A stretch of 64,000 bases of DNA from Porticoccus sp. (GCA_002733125.1 NVUM01000005.1:36076-100075); one strand, 5' to 3'; positions 19,830-30,525 are shown, counted from the first letter of the stretch. The notes: generated from the sequence alone by a model not told the origin. Program-made: numbers and translations.

Positions 19830-21820
19830 AGGGCAATTCCATCGTCGGGGTCGAGGGCGGCCTGCCGTGCCAAACGTTGCAGGCGCGGATCAAACTTCGA
19901 GGGCAAGGGCGTGATGCCGTCCTCATCATCCAATAGGGTCAGGTCATTGGTGGATGGTTTGGCTTCCAGCTCCCAGGTCACAGTCTCCGAGAGTTCCGGT
20001 TGCCGACGCGGACCGCCATCATCACTCCCTCCGGCGTCACCAACCGCGGTGGAAGCCACAGCCGGCACCGTCGGCACCGCCAGTTCACTCCAGTCATTGG
20101 GGCGAACCTCAGGCACGTCGATATAACGCCCTTCATCCAGAACAGGAGGTGGCAGTACCCGACGGGTAAAATTGGCATCCAGGTAATAGCGCAGCTTCTT
20201 TGCCTTGATCGGCGGCTGACCCGAAACCATCACCACCGCTTCGTCCGGCGGCAATTGCATCACCTCCCCCGGCGTCAACAGGGGCCGCGCCGTCTCCTGG
20301 CGCGAGACCATCAAATGCCCCAACCAGGGTGCCAGCCGGTGTCCGGCGTAGTTGCGCTGCGCCCGCAGTTCGGTAGCCGTACCCAGGGTGTCGGAAATCC
20401 GCTTGGCGGTGCGCTCGTCGTTGGTGGCGAAGGTCACCCGTACATGGCAGTTGTCGAGAATGGCGTGGTTGACGCCGTAGGCCTTGTCGATCTGGTTGAG
20501 GCTCTGGGCGATCAGGAAACTGCGAATGCCGTAGCCCGCCATAAAGGCGAGTGCCGACTCGAAAAAGTCCAGTCGGCCCAGTGCGGGAAACTCGTCCAGC
20601 ATCAGCAACAGCTTGTGCCGACGCTCGATGCCGTCGCTGCCATCCAGGGATTCGGTCAACCGCCGTCCGATCTGGTTGAGGATCAAGCGAATCAAAGGTT
20701 TCGTGCGGTTGATGTCCGAAGGCGGCACCACCAGGTACAGGGACACCGGGTTTTCGGCGGCGATCAGATCAGCAATACGCCAGTCGCAGCGGGAGGTCAC
20801 GGCGGCCACGGTCGGGTCACGGTACAGCCCCAGGAAACTCATGGCGGTGGACAGCACACCGGAGCGCTCGTTGTCCGCCTTGTTGAGCACTTCCCGTGCC
20901 GCCGAGGCCACCACCGGATTTGGCCCATCATCCAAATGCCTGGTGGTCATCATCCGGTGCAGGGTCACCTCGAAGGGACAGGCCGGATCGGAGAGGAAGT
21001 TGGCGACACCGCGCAGGGATTTATCTTCACCCGCGTAAAGCACATGCAGGATGGCGCCGACCAGCAAGGCATGAGAGGTTTTCTCCCAGTGGTTGCGGCG
21101 CTCCAGTGCGCCTTCGGGGTCCACCAGGATATCGGCAATATTCTGCACATCGCGGACTTCATGGGCACCGCGCCGCACTTCCAGCAAGGGGTTGTAGGCC
21201 GCCGACTTGGCATCAGTGGGATTGAACAGCAAGCAGTGGGAAAACCGTGCCCGCCAGCCAGCAGTCAGTTGCCAGTTCTCGCCCTTGATGTCGTGGATCA
21301 CCGCCGAGGCGGGCCAGGACAACAGGGTTGGCACCACAAGGCCCACACCCTTCCCTGAGCGGGTCGGTGCGAAGGTCAATACATGTTCCGGGCCTTCGTG
21401 GCGCAGGTATTTATCGTCGTGCTGGCCAAGAAAAACACCGGCATTGCCGGTCAGACCGGCACGGTGGATTTCCGCAGACTCCGCCCAGCGCGCCGAACCG
21501 TAGGTGGTCACCAACCGCGATTGGCGGGAGCGCCAGATCGACATACCGATGGCGACCACCACGCTGACCAGACCACTGGCCCCGGCGATGGCACCGCCGG
21601 TGACAAACACGCCGGGCGCATAGGCGTCGAAGAAAAACCACCAGTCGAACAAGCGCCATGGGTGGTAAACCGGTTTATCCAGCAGTTCGAACCAGGGGGC
21701 ACCCAAACGAGACTGGTAGCCCAGCGCGTCGGCCACCCACTGGGTGGCACCCCACACCCCGGCGATGACGATGCCGAACACCGTCAGCACCTGACCGTAG
21801 AGTACGCCTGTCGCCCGCAT
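19826..21820 (-). CDS. traG: TraG, VirD4-type coupling protein
   Basis: TraG is the type IV coupling protein that brings the relaxosome to the channel. I set the start at 21820 (MRATGVLYGQ) because GGAGG lies 5 nt upstream and typical TraG proteins begin here; an ATG 16 codons earlier lacks such a site. The 664-residue protein has N-terminal membrane helices (about residues 5-25 and 65-90), Walker A APTRSGKG (about 154-161), and Walker B LLLMLDEFPALG. It is the first gene of the traG-trb operon and is preceded by about 250 bp without a gene, which should contain the operon promoter and the junction with the cargo block. Confidence 0.94.
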   Translation of the reverse strand: MRATGVLYGQVLTVFGIVIAGVWGATQWVADALGYQSRLGAPWFELLDKPVYHPWRLFDWWFFFDAYAPGVFVTGGAIAGASGLVSVVVAIGMSIWRSRQSRLVTTYGSARWAESAEIHRAGLTGNAGVFLGQHDDKYLRHEGPEHVLTFAPTRSGKGVGLVVPTLLSWPASAVIHDIKGENWQLTAGWRARFSHCLLFNPTDAKSAAYNPLLEVRRGAHEVRDVQNIADILVDPEGALERRNHWEKTSHALLVGAILHVLYAGEDKSLRGVANFLSDPACPFEVTLHRMMTTRHLDDGPNPVVASAAREVLNKADNERSGVLSTAMSFLGLYRDPTVAAVTSRCDWRIADLIAAENPVSLYLVVPPSDINRTKPLIRLILNQIGRRLTESLDGSDGIERRHKLLLMLDEFPALGRLDFFESALAFMAGYGIRSFLIAQSLNQIDKAYGVNHAILDNCHVRVTFATNDERTAKRISDTLGTATELRAQRNYAGHRLAPWLGHLMVSRQETARPLLTPGEVMQLPPDEAVVMVSGQPPIKAKKLRYYLDANFTRRVLPPPVLDEGRYIDVPEVRPNDWSELAVPTVPAVASTAVGDAGGSDDGGPRRQPELSETVTWELEAKPSTNDLTLLDDEDGITPLPSKFDPRLQRLARQAALDPDDGIAL

Positions 21821-22068
21821 ATCCGCCTCCGAATTTGCCCTGGTTTCGCACGCACATGAGCGCGCCAACAGGTGTCAGATTCGGTGCTGGATCAGTGCCG
21901 GTCAAAGACTGTTATCGGCACAATACAGAACGGAAATGCAAGATTGCCAGGCAAGGCGAACGGGATAAAACTACCGGGAATGAGAGGGTATTTCAGCAAA
22001 GCAAGTTAAGGATCCAAATTTGCTTCGCTTAATTCGCGCCGGAATGTCGGCTTTCTTCCAGTCTCTCT

Positions 22069-22947
22069 TCATTCTCCAGCCATCGACACAAATCCTGTTA
22101 TGTAATCTATTTCCAAATCCTGTGTCCTAATGCCCAGGTAGATTGCTTTCTTCATTCCTCGAGCTCCGATACGAATCGGCACCACCGGAAAGTGTTCTGT
22201 ATTCTCGTTTACCAGCCAGTGCGGCAGTGCACCCACTCCCCGCCCCGCTGCAATCATTTCCAGCATGATTTCGGTGGTCTCAATCGTCTTGTGACGCCGG
22301 GGCGCAGTGTTGGCAGGAGTCAGAAAGCTGCTGAAAATATCCAACCGTTCAGGCTCAACCGGATAAGTAATCAATGTTTGGTCCTCCAGATCCGAAGGCT
22401 TTACATACGTCTGGTTGGCGAGGCGACTGTTACGCGCGACAACAAGCACCTGCTCGTAGTCAAAAACAGGGACAAATGTCAAACCAGCGCGGGTCAAGGG
22501 GTCAGGCGTAATCAGCAGGTCAATCTCGTAGCCGAACAATGCGCCAATGCCTCCGAATTGAAAACGTTGCCGAACATCGACATCCACATCCGGCCACGCT
22601 TTCAGGAAAGGGTTAACAATTTTCAATAACCACTGGTAACAGGGATGACACTCCATACCGATGCGCAGAATCCCCCGCTGTCCGGCAGCATATTCAGCCA
22701 TCAGTTGCTCCGCATGCTCCAGTTGAGGCAAAACCCGCTGGGCCACGCCGAGCAGATATTCCCCCGCCCGGGTGAGGCGCAGGCGTCGGCCGTCCTTCTG
22801 CCAAAGGGGCGTACCCAGTTGTTGCTCCAGCTTTTTGATGGCATGACTGAGAGCAGATTGGCTTAGAAACAGCCTGTCCGCAGCACCGGTAAGCGTTCCC
22901 TGCCGGTCCACTTCCCGTAGGATATTCAAATGTATTCGATCCAGCAT
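22069..22947 (-). CDS. metR: MetR-like LysR regulator of metE
   Basis: This 292-residue LysR-family regulator has an N-terminal winged HTH (LNILREVDRQGTLTGAADRL, about residues 7-26, then LSQSALSHAIKKLEQQLG) and the usual substrate-binding domain. Its divergent position 100 bp from metE and the segment MECHPCYQWL identify it as MetR, which activates metE and responds to homocysteine in enteric bacteria. It is the left edge of the cargo block, just beyond traG. The shared intergenic region has several TGAAT/ATTCA half-sites of the MetR type. Confidence 0.85.
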   Translation of the reverse strand: MLDRIHLNILREVDRQGTLTGAADRLFLSQSALSHAIKKLEQQLGTPLWQKDGRRLRLTRAGEYLLGVAQRVLPQLEHAEQLMAEYAAGQRGILRIGMECHPCYQWLLKIVNPFLKAWPDVDVDVRQRFQFGGIGALFGYEIDLLITPDPLTRAGLTFVPVFDYEQVLVVARNSRLANQTYVKPSDLEDQTLITYPVEPERLDIFSSFLTPANTAPRRHKTIETTEIMLEMIAAGRGVGALPHWLVNENTEHFPVVPIRIGARGMKKAIYLGIRTQDLEIDYITGFVSMAGE

Positions 22948-23047
22948 AATTCATGCATGCTCTTCATGTATTATTGAATTAATACCATTTTTATTCATGA
23001 TTTTAAAGATCTAGCATGGCTCCTTTTTCAGAAGGAGACATTGAACA
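22948..23047. promoter_or_regulatory. Divergent metR-metE control region
   Basis: This 100-bp AT-rich segment separates the two divergent start codons. TTCA/TGAA half-sites occur at 22948-22953 (AATTCA), 22975-22980 (TGAATT) and 22993-22997 (ATTCA); TGAAT at 22975 and ATTCA at 22993 form an inverted repeat with a 13-bp spacer. MetR sites are described as TGAA and TTCA half-sites with a short spacer, so these are candidates, though the spacing is not the textbook one. An AAGGAGA ribosome-binding site lies upstream of the metE ATG. Confidence 0.5.
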
Positions 23048-25348
23048 ATGATCACCACACACAATTTGGGATTTCCCCGTATCGGCGCTCAACGTGAACT
23101 GAAATTCGCACTGGAGTCCTACTGGAAAGGCGATACCGGCGTTGCCGAACTGGGCACCACCGCCAACAAATTGCGAAAGCGCCACTGGCAGCTTCAGGAA
23201 CAACTGGACTGGCTGCCGGTCGGAGACTTTTCTCTCTACGATCAGGTGCTGGACATGAGTGTCACCCTGGGCCACCTGCCGGAACGGGTGCGGAACTTGC
23301 CAGGTAATGAGCTGACCACCTATTTCCGCGTCGCCCGGGGCCGCGCACCGGAGGATTGTGGTTGCAGTACTGGCCACACCGATGAGCCAGGTGTAGCAGC
23401 TGGAGAAATGACTAAGTGGTTCGACACCAATTACCACTATATCGTGCCCGAATTTAGTGCCACCACGGAATTCCAGCTCAATCCCACCCGCTTGCTGACA
23501 CAATTGGCGGAGGCAAGGAACACCGGCATCAACTGCAAACCGGTAATCATAGGCCCGGTGACTTATCTTTGGCTGGGCAAAAGCAAAGATGGTAGCAATC
23601 GTCTGGCCCTGCTGAATCGGCTGCTACCGATCTACCGACAGCTTCTGGACACACTTGCCCAACAGGACATCGAATGGGTTCAGGTTGATGAACCGGCGCT
23701 GGTCACCGACCTGGATGAGAGCTGGAAGGAAGCTTACCGAACCGCCTATAACCAACTGCACCGGGACGATCTCAAACTGCTGTTGACCACCTACTTCGGC
23801 GAGCTGGGAGACAACCTGGAACTCGCCTGCGACCTGCCGGTGAATGGCATTCACCTGGATGCGGTTCGCGGCGTGAGGGATGTGCAGCGTCTGGTGGGGC
23901 AATTGCCCGCAGACCGGATTCTCTCCCTTGGGGTAATCGATGGCCGCAATATCTGGAAGTCCGATCTTAACGCCCTTCTTGACACACTGGAGCCTCTGCA
24001 CAGGGAATTTGGGGATAGCTTATGGCTTGCACCATCCTGCTCCCTGCTTCATGTGCCCGTCGACCTCGACAGCGAAACCGAACTGGATCCGGAAATCAAA
24101 AGCTGGCTGGCATTTGCCAAACAGAAACTGGAAGAACTGGTTATCCTCGGCCGTGCTCTCAACGAAGGCCGCGAAGCTGTCGCCGGCGCACTGGTGGACA
24201 ATCGGCGGGCCATTGCAAGCCGTCGACAGTCAACGCGGGTTCACAACCAGACGGTGAAAAAAGCCGTAGAAAGCATCACTGCGGACCTGGGCAATCGACT
24301 TTCACCCTATGAGCAACGTGCCTCTGTGCAAAGAACTCAGTGGTCCTTGCCCCTGTACCCCACCACCACTATCGGCTCGTTCCCCCAGACTGTGGAAATT
24401 CGCCAGACACGCAGCCAGTACCGCACGGGAAAACTGAACGAGGCCGACTACCGCGCCCGCATGGAGGCGGAAATCCGAAGTTGCATCCGTCAACAGGAAG
24501 AATTGGGCCTGGATGTACTGGTGCATGGCGAGGCCGAGCGCAACGACATGGTGGAGTATTTCGGTGAACTGCTGGAGGGCTTTGTCTTCACCCGTTTCGG
24601 CTGGGTGCAGTCCTACGGCTCCCGCTGTGTCAAGCCGCCCATCATATTCGGCGATATCCGGCGTCCAAAGCCGATGACAGTGGAGTGGATCAAATATGCC
24701 CAGGCCCAGACCGACAAGCCGGTAAAAGGTATGCTCACCGGCCCGGCCACCATTCTCAACTGGTCCTTCGTCCGCGACGACCAGCCCCGGTCCGACACCT
24801 GCCGACAACTGGCCCTGGCGATCCGTGAGGAAGTGCTGGATCTGGAAAAAGCCGGGGTCAAAATCATCCAGATCGACGAAGCCGCACTGCGGGAAGGCTT
24901 ACCATTGCGACACGCAGAGTGGCAAACTTATCTGGATTGGGCGGTCGAGGCCTTCCGAATCGCCGCCAATGGCGTGGCAGATACCACCCAGATTCATACC
25001 CATATGTGTTATTCGGAGTTCAACGATATTATTGAGGCCATCACCAGGATGGATGCCGATGTCATTACCATCGAGACATCACGCTCGGATATGGAATTGC
25101 TAGACGTGTTCGACAATTTCCGCTATCCCAACGAAATCGGCCCGGGTGTCTACGATATCCACTCGCCGAACATCCCGACGCAGGAGCAAATCGTTAACCT
25201 GATGCAAAAAGCCGCGCAGCGGATTCCCGCCGAGCGGTTATGGGTAAACCCTGACTGCGGATTGAAAACCCGGCGTTGGGATGAAGTTCTCCCGGCCCTG
25301 AAAAACATGATTGATGCGGCACATGAACTACGGGAGGCGGTGAATTAA
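23048..25348 (+). CDS. metE: Cobalamin-independent methionine synthase MetE
   Basis: MetE transfers a methyl group from methyltetrahydropteroyltriglutamate to homocysteine without B12. The 766-residue protein has the family length, the N-terminal barrel starting [18 protein letters not shown], and the C-terminal catalytic barrel starting [10 protein letters not shown]. The zinc and homocysteine site is intact: the His and Cys of THMCYSEF (about residues 656-663) and the late Cys of NPDCGLKTR (about 735-743). It replaces B12-dependent MetH. It is driven from the region shared with metR and ends at a strong bidirectional hairpin. In the context of the next two modules, it is one of three B12-sparing functions in the cargo. 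Confidence 0.96.
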   Translation: MITTHNLGFPRIGAQRELKFALESYWKGDTGVAELGTTANKLRKRHWQLQEQLDWLPVGDFSLYDQVLDMSVTLGHLPERVRNLPGNELTTYFRVARGRAPEDCGCSTGHTDEPGVAAGEMTKWFDTNYHYIVPEFSATTEFQLNPTRLLTQLAEARNTGINCKPVIIGPVTYLWLGKSKDGSNRLALLNRLLPIYRQLLDTLAQQDIEWVQVDEPALVTDLDESWKEAYRTAYNQLHRDDLKLLLTTYFGELGDNLELACDLPVNGIHLDAVRGVRDVQRLVGQLPADRILSLGVIDGRNIWKSDLNALLDTLEPLHREFGDSLWLAPSCSLLHVPVDLDSETELDPEIKSWLAFAKQKLEELVILGRALNEGREAVAGALVDNRRAIASRRQSTRVHNQTVKKAVESITADLGNRLSPYEQRASVQRTQWSLPLYPTTTIGSFPQTVEIRQTRSQYRTGKLNEADYRARMEAEIRSCIRQQEELGLDVLVHGEAERNDMVEYFGELLEGFVFTRFGWVQSYGSRCVKPPIIFGDIRRPKPMTVEWIKYAQAQTDKPVKGMLTGPATILNWSFVRDDQPRSDTCRQLALAIREEVLDLEKAGVKIIQIDEAALREGLPLRHAEWQTYLDWAVEAFRIAANGVADTTQIHTHMCYSEFNDIIEAITRMDADVITIETSRSDMELLDVFDNFRYPNEIGPGVYDIHSPNIPTQEQIVNLMQKAAQRIPAERLWVNPDCGLKTRRWDEVLPALKNMIDAAHELREAVN

Positions 25349-25358
25349 ATGGAGCAAT

Positions 25359-25395
25359 GAATAGAGGGCGACCTGATATTGGTCGCCCTCTATTC
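25359..25395. terminator. Bidirectional terminator hairpin
   Basis: A perfect 15-bp stem (GAATAGAGGGCGACC at 25359-25373 with GGTCGCCCTCTATTC at 25381-25395) encloses a 7-nt loop. It lies between the convergent ends of metE and the Cys-rich gene of the prp operon, where it can end transcription from both sides. There is no long T-run, but the A/T-rich stem base gives short T-rich flanks. Confidence 0.8.
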
Positions 25396-25400
25396 ACGCA

Positions 25401-25601
25401 TCAGCTGTAACGTTCAGTCTCACCCTGCTTGATGGCCAGCAGACAATCCTTGCAGAGACAACTGTCCCATTGTTGCCCTATCCACTCTTTCTGAACCTCC
25501 ATCAAGGACACGTCACTACACTGGCAAATGGTAATGGAACCCAACTTGCACTCAAACGCCTTGTGACAACGGGGACATTCCAGGATTTCGTGCTCAACCA
25601 T
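25401..25601 (-). CDS. Cysteine-rich CWC family protein
   Basis: This 66-residue protein has the CWC-family cysteine pattern: CPRCHKAFECK (about residues 9-19), a CQC pair in the middle, and CLCKDC near the C-terminus. Such proteins are small, of unknown function, and likely bind zinc through the eight cysteines. It is the last gene of the prp-pyc operon, 39 nt after the thioesterase, and ends just before the terminator shared with metE. Its link to propionate metabolism is unknown. Confidence 0.7.
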   Translation of the reverse strand: MVEHEILECPRCHKAFECKLGSITICQCSDVSLMEVQKEWIGQQWDSCLCKDCLLAIKQGETERYS

Positions 25602-25640
25602 TTACGAGCCCAGCCTACACAGCACGCCAATATTTTCCTA

Positions 25641-26108
25641 TTACTTCAATCGAGCCAAATAAATGGCCCTACAGTTGGCGACTGGCTCCTCTCCCATAAC
25701 GATATCCAGAACCAGCTCCGTCCGCGCCCTGCCTTTCATCGACAGCTGCTGCAGAAACTGCTTTTTTTCCACTGATGGCCATTCTACCCGAGCCAGGCAA
25801 TCAGTGGTAACTGGTGCGAGGAAACGCATATCACTTTTCACTACCACTACATCGGCCTCCAGTGAAGCATCTTTCAACACCAGCGAAACCATCGCCCAGC
25901 CACAGGCTGTGGCCAGGGCAGCAAGACTGCCGCCAAAACCAGTCTGTTTGTCATTGATATTGGGGGCCAAGGGCATCCCCAGGCTAAGGGTGCTGCCATT
26001 GTAGTCAATAAAATCCACGTTCATAGCATCCAGCAGGGGAATCTGTTGACGAACGGTAGCGGCAAAATCGGGCAGATTCACTGCGGAAAATGGGGTTTGG
26101 GGATTCAT
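25641..26108 (-). CDS. YiiD C-terminal-type hot-dog thioesterase
   Basis: This 155-residue protein looks like the stand-alone thioesterase domain found at the C-terminus of YiiD. The pattern is PLAPNINDKQTGFGGSLAAL (about residues 47-66) followed by a helix and the strands of a hot-dog fold. Such enzymes hydrolyse acyl-CoA or acyl-ACP. Placed in an operon for propionyl-CoA breakdown, it might release CoA from short or branched acyl-CoAs, preventing CoA trapping. That substrate is inferred from context only. The gene starts 45 nt after pycB. Confidence 0.7.
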   Translation of the reverse strand: MNPQTPFSAVNLPDFAATVRQQIPLLDAMNVDFIDYNGSTLSLGMPLAPNINDKQTGFGGSLAALATACGWAMVSLVLKDASLEADVVVVKSDMRFLAPVTTDCLARVEWPSVEKKQFLQQLSMKGRARTELVLDIVMGEEPVANCRAIYLARLK

Positions 26109-26153
26109 TATCGATTGCCAATAAGGTTAAGACGTTGTGCCGTAAAGTACAGG

Positions 26154-27941
26154 CTAAATAGCTTCCAGTAACATCAATGGTTGTCCCGCAGAGACGGCTG
26201 CCCCACTGGACACAAGAACCTGGCTGACAATCCCGTCCCTTGGTGCTGTCACGGTGTTCTCCATTTTCATGGCCTCCATGACCAACAGGGGATCTCCAGC
26301 ACGGACCTTTTGCTGTGTCACTACCATGATCTTCACGATATTGCCCGCAAGGGGAGCCGGAACACCAGCGCTATTGCTAACATCTTCGTCAGCATCCTGT
26401 GCAACAGTGTCAAGTTGCACAATACCTGTGATGTCGCCTCCCTCCCGAACCGTCACCGTATATTCCTGGCCTCCCAGGGATAGTGTATAAACCGATTCTG
26501 TATCGGTAATAGCTGCAGGAAGAGTACCGTCGTGCGGTGACTCGAAGGCATCGGCATTGCCCCTGTTCTGGATAAATTTCATTCCCACCTGTGGGAAAAG
26601 TGAGCAGGTCAGTACATCCTCCAAACCCTGATCACCCTCTTGTAGGCTGGCGCCGACGCTCTGTCTGACGGTTTTTATGAGGGTATCCAATTCCGCATCC
26701 AGCAAATCCGCCGGACGACAGGTCACGGGTTTTTCACCATTAAGGGCCAGGGTTTGTAGCTCGGTATCAACGGGTGCAGGTGTGTTGCCGTATTCCCCCC
26801 GCAGCAAGGCCAGGACTTCACGGGTCAGGCTTTTATAGCGTTCGCCCGATAGCACGTTGAGTACAGCCTGGGTGCCGACAATCTGGGAAGTGGGCGTGAC
26901 CAGAGGGATATAGCCCAGGTCTCGGCGTACTTTCGGAATCTCCTCCAACACCGCATCGAATTTATCCGCAGCATCCTGTTCCCGAAGCTGGCTCTCCAGG
27001 TTGGTCAGCATGCCCCCGGGGACCTGGGCCGCAAGAATACGGGAGTCCACCCCGCGAAGAGAGCCTTCAAAACGTGCGTATTTTCGCCGTACCTGACGAA
27101 AGTAGGCTGCGATTTCCTCCAGCAAATTCAAGTCCAGGCCCGTATCCCTGCCGGTGTCCCGCAAAATTGCCACTATACTTTCCGTGGCGGAATGGCCATA
27201 GGTCATCGACATGGATGAAATTGCTGTATCCACGTTGTCCACACCGGCCTCGATACATTTCAGGTACGTGGCGGTGGACAAACCGGTAGTGGCATGACAC
27301 TGCATATGAACTGGTACATTAATGCAATCCTTGAGCCCAGCTACCAGTTGATAGCCGGTGTAGGGTGTTAGCAGGCCCGCCATATCTTTAATACACAGAG
27401 AATCAGCACCCATATCTTCCAGTCGCCGTCCCAGATCCAGCCAGTATTGCAGATCGTGAACGGGACTGACTGTGTAAGCAAGTGTACCCTGGGCGTGTTT
27501 GCCTTGAGCCTTCACAGCACTCATCGCTATGGCCATGTTTCGCGGGTCGTTCAGTGCGTCAAAAATACGGAAGATATCCACGCCATTTATCGCTGCGCGC
27601 TCGACAAACTTTTCCACCACATCGTCTGCGTAATGGCGATATCCGAGCAGATTTTGTCCCCGCAGTAACATTTGCTGGGGCGTGTTAGGCATGGCGGCCT
27701 TAAGTGCCCGCAAACGCTCCCAGGGGTCTTCTCCCAAATAGCGGATACAGGCATCAAACGTGGCCCCGCCCCATGTTTCCAATGACCAGAAACCCACCCG
27801 ATCCAATTTTTCGGCGATAGGAAGCATATCCTCGAGCCGAAGACGGGTGGCCAACAGGGACTGGTGGGCATCACGCAACACCACATCGGTAATACCTAAA
27901 GGACAGCCACTGGCTGTCGAATTATTCAAAACAGTGGACAT
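26154..27941 (-). CDS. pycB: Pyruvate carboxylase subunit B (carboxyltransferase plus biotin carrier)
   Basis: This 595-residue protein joins a carboxyltransferase domain (residues 15-300, with [12 protein letters not shown] and the metal site [11 protein letters not shown]), a conserved PYC/OADA domain, and a C-terminal biotinyl domain with the biotin-accepting Lys in [11 protein letters not shown] (about residues 558-568). It resembles the 5S/OadA/PycB family. Because no sodium-pump subunits (oadB, oadG) are nearby and a biotin carboxylase gene lies just upstream, a soluble two-subunit pyruvate carboxylase making oxaloacetate is the best reading. In this operon it would refill the oxaloacetate used by 2-methylcitrate synthase from the pyruvate the cycle releases. 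An oxaloacetate decarboxylase alpha-subunit role is less likely. Confidence 0.82.
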   Translation of the reverse strand: MSTVLNNSTASGCPLGITDVVLRDAHQSLLATRLRLEDMLPIAEKLDRVGFWSLETWGGATFDACIRYLGEDPWERLRALKAAMPNTPQQMLLRGQNLLGYRHYADDVVEKFVERAAINGVDIFRIFDALNDPRNMAIAMSAVKAQGKHAQGTLAYTVSPVHDLQYWLDLGRRLEDMGADSLCIKDMAGLLTPYTGYQLVAGLKDCINVPVHMQCHATTGLSTATYLKCIEAGVDNVDTAISSMSMTYGHSATESIVAILRDTGRDTGLDLNLLEEIAAYFRQVRRKYARFEGSLRGVDSRILAAQVPGGMLTNLESQLREQDAADKFDAVLEEIPKVRRDLGYIPLVTPTSQIVGTQAVLNVLSGERYKSLTREVLALLRGEYGNTPAPVDTELQTLALNGEKPVTCRPADLLDAELDTLIKTVRQSVGASLQEGDQGLEDVLTCSLFPQVGMKFIQNRGNADAFESPHDGTLPAAITDTESVYTLSLGGQEYTVTVREGGDITGIVQLDTVAQDADEDVSNSAGVPAPLAGNIVKIMVVTQQKVRAGDPLLVMEAMKMENTVTAPRDGIVSQVLVSSGAAVSAGQPLMLLEAI

Positions 27942-27970
27942 GACGCTTCCTTAAAAGATGAATTACAAGG

Positions 27971-29389
27971 CTAACAGCCTGCTGTACCGCAGTGCCGGTG
28001 CAACGCGGCCTGCAAAACCTTAAGGATTACGGGATCGACCGGTGCCCTGTCTGTTGCCCTGTAGATAAAATGATTTAGCCTGGCCGTGGAGACCTGCCCG
28101 GCAGCAAAAAAATCCGATCCCACCACCTGGCGCAAATACTCAAGATTAGTGGCGATACCGGTGAGGTAAGTATCGGCTAAAGCTTCCCTTAACCGCTCCA
28201 GCGCCTCCGACCGGCTTGCACCGTGGACAATCAATTTACCCAGAAGCGGATCATAGTGAGCCGATACTTCGGCACCTGGTGCAATCCAGGTATCCACCCG
28301 TGCGTCTCTGGGAAAAGCCACCTCATCCAGCCGTCCCGGACTGGGCAGAAAATTGCGCGCCGGATCTTCCGCGTACAGTCGCACTTCCATCGCCGCGCCC
28401 CGACTCGCCACATTGCCGGTAAGTATGGGCGGTTCGCCGGCAGCCGTGCCCACCATCCATTCCACCAGATCCACGCCGGTTACCAGTTCGGTAACAGGGT
28501 GCTCCACTTGCAGCCGGGTATTCACCTCAAGAAAATAAAATGCCTGGCGCGCTTCATCGTAAATGTATTCCACGGTACCGGCGGAGCGGTAGTCGACACT
28601 GCGTCCCAGATTGACGGCGGACTCCAGCATGGCGGCGCGGATTGCCTCAGGCAAACCCGGCGCTGGGGTCTCTTCCACCACCTTCTGGTTTCGGCGCTGT
28701 AGGGAGCAATCCCGTTCACCAAGGGCCACAACATTTCCTTTGCCGTCACCAAAAATTTGCACCTCCACATGGCGTGCGGATTCCACAAAACGCTCCACAA
28801 AAACCCCACCGTCACCGAAGTAGCTCTGCCCCTGACGGCGCACCCGATCAAACGCAGCGATCAATTCCTGATGGCTATTGCAGCGTTCCATACCGATGCC
28901 GCCACCGCCAGCGGTGCTTTTCAGAATGACCGGAAATCCGATACTCTCTGCGGCTGTTACAGCCTCATCCGCAGATGCCAGCAGTCCGGAACCCGGCACC
29001 AGAGGAACTTTCGCCGCTTCTGCCAGCGTGCGCGCCCTGTGCTTAAGACCAAAATCCCTGATCTGCGCGGGCGTTGGGCCGATAAAAGCCACGTCGTTAT
29101 CCGCACAGGCTTCGGCAAAATCGGCATTTTCGGAAAGAAAACCGTAGCCGGGAATAATGGCCTCAGCCCGGGTTTCCTTCGCCACCTGGATGATGCGCGA
29201 CGCTCTCAGGTAGCTTTCTTTCGCAGGTCCAGGGCCGACACAGACCGCCTCGTCGGCCATCATCACATGAGGGCTTTCACAGTCGGCCTGGGAATAGATA
29301 GCGACACTGGCAACATCCATCTTCCGCAGTGTTCGCAGTATGCGCACGGCAATTTCGCCACGATTGGCCACCAGTACTTTCGAGAACAT
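27971..29389 (-). CDS. pycA: Pyruvate carboxylase subunit A (biotin carboxylase)
   Basis: This 472-residue biotin carboxylase starts MFSKVLVANRGEIAVRILRT, the standard N-terminus, has the ATP-grasp glycine loop TAGGGGIGM (about residues 160-168), and the catalytic segment EVNTRLQVEHPVTE (about 288-301). It carboxylates the biotin carried on PycB. Acetyl- or propionyl-CoA carboxylase partners are absent, and the downstream partner gene (29 nt away) carries the pyruvate-type carboxyltransferase. The gene follows prpC by 12 nt, inside the same transcript. Confidence 0.88.
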   Translation of the reverse strand: MFSKVLVANRGEIAVRILRTLRKMDVASVAIYSQADCESPHVMMADEAVCVGPGPAKESYLRASRIIQVAKETRAEAIIPGYGFLSENADFAEACADNDVAFIGPTPAQIRDFGLKHRARTLAEAAKVPLVPGSGLLASADEAVTAAESIGFPVILKSTAGGGGIGMERCNSHQELIAAFDRVRRQGQSYFGDGGVFVERFVESARHVEVQIFGDGKGNVVALGERDCSLQRRNQKVVEETPAPGLPEAIRAAMLESAVNLGRSVDYRSAGTVEYIYDEARQAFYFLEVNTRLQVEHPVTELVTGVDLVEWMVGTAAGEPPILTGNVASRGAAMEVRLYAEDPARNFLPSPGRLDEVAFPRDARVDTWIAPGAEVSAHYDPLLGKLIVHGASRSEALERLREALADTYLTGIATNLEYLRQVVGSDFFAAGQVSTARLNHFIYRATDRAPVDPVILKVLQAALHRHCGTAGC

Positions 29390-29401
29390 AAAACACTACC
29401 C

Positions 29402-30523
29402 TTAGATCGAGAGATGACGTTCCTCTGGCCCGTTGTAGGCACTGAGTGGACGAATCAATCGATTGCTCTGTTGCTGCTCAATAAAGTGTGCCGTCCAGCC
29501 GGTGATCCGCGACATGACAAACAACGGTGTAAAGAAGTCGATATCGAACCCCATCAGGTAATAGGCAGGCCCGGCAGGGAAATCCAGATTGGGATGAATG
29601 TTTTTGCGCGCCAGCATTTCCGCCTCCAGCTTTTCATAAATCCCGGCCCAACACTGGTCTCCACACATTTCTGCCATCCGCAAAAAAGCTTGCTTCATCG
29701 TTGGCACCCTGGAATCGCCATTGCGGTACACCCGGTGACCAAATCCCATGATTTTGCGCTTGTTCGCAAGCGCATCCTCCAGCCACGGCACAACATTCTC
29801 CACCTTGCCAATCTCCAGCATGGCGTGCATTACCGCTTCGTTGGCGCCGCCGTGCAATGCTCCCTTGAGGGCGCCAATGGCGGCGGTGACGGCGCTGTAG
29901 ATATCCGATTCGGTGGACATCACCACCCGTCCGGTGAAAGTGGAAGCATTAAAGCTGTGCTCGGCGTAGAGCACCATCGACTGTTCGAAGCACTTCACCA
30001 CCTCCGGCTTCGGCACAGCGCCGAAACACATGTGGAAAAAGTTTTCGCTGTAGGAAAGGTCTACCCGTGGCGCAATACGCGGCAACCCCTTGCGCTGACG
30101 GAACAGCGCGGCCACCACCGTGGGCAGGCGGGCGTAGAGCCGCATCGCCTTGCGCCGGGAGGCATCCAGGCTGTTGTCGCCGGTTTCCGCATCTTCCAAC
30201 GCGAGCAGGCTCACCGCTGTGCGTACGGTGTCCATGGGATGAGCAGTATCGGGGAATTTTTGCAATTGAGAAATCAGATTTTGACTGACGTCCCGCTGTA
30301 TTCTTTCCCTGGCGCTGAAGTCTTCCAGCTCCCGGAGGCTGGGCAGTTCACTGCTCCACAGCAACCAGGCGACTTCCTCGAAGCTGCACCGCTGCGCCAA
30401 CTCCTGTACGGGATAACCGCGATAGGTGAGAGAGTTGATTTCCTGCATCACCTTGGAGATGGACGTTTCATCTACCACCACTCCGGCCAGCCCGTATTTG
30501 ATTTCTACTGTTTCTGCGCTCAT
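29402..30523 (-). CDS. prpC: 2-methylcitrate synthase PrpC
   Basis: PrpC condenses propionyl-CoA with oxaloacetate to 2-methylcitrate. The 373-residue protein is of the short citrate synthase type and shows the catalytic His regions GALHGGANEAVM (about residues 215-226), MGFGHRVYRNGDSR (about 255-268) and a C-terminal RPLSAYNGPEERH. N-terminal GLAGVVVDETSIS is typical of methylcitrate synthases. The gene lies 2 nt after prpB and 12 nt before pycA. Confidence 0.9.
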   Translation of the reverse strand: MSAETVEIKYGLAGVVVDETSISKVMQEINSLTYRGYPVQELAQRCSFEEVAWLLWSSELPSLRELEDFSARERIQRDVSQNLISQLQKFPDTAHPMDTVRTAVSLLALEDAETGDNSLDASRRKAMRLYARLPTVVAALFRQRKGLPRIAPRVDLSYSENFFHMCFGAVPKPEVVKCFEQSMVLYAEHSFNASTFTGRVVMSTESDIYSAVTAAIGALKGALHGGANEAVMHAMLEIGKVENVVPWLEDALANKRKIMGFGHRVYRNGDSRVPTMKQAFLRMAEMCGDQCWAGIYEKLEAEMLARKNIHPNLDFPAGPAYYLMGFDIDFFTPLFVMSRITGWTAHFIEQQQSNRLIRPLSAYNGPEERHLSI

Positions 30524-30525
30524 GG

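Noticed and set aside
20000-21358. Plus-strand open frame of about 450 codons
   Set aside because: It is antisense to traG and shows no domain; an artefact of high GC content.
26154-29389. Sodium-pumping oxaloacetate decarboxylase
   Set aside because: The carboxyltransferase-biotin protein resembles OadA, but no membrane OadB or OadG gene is present and a biotin carboxylase partner is adjacent, so a soluble pyruvate carboxylase fits better.
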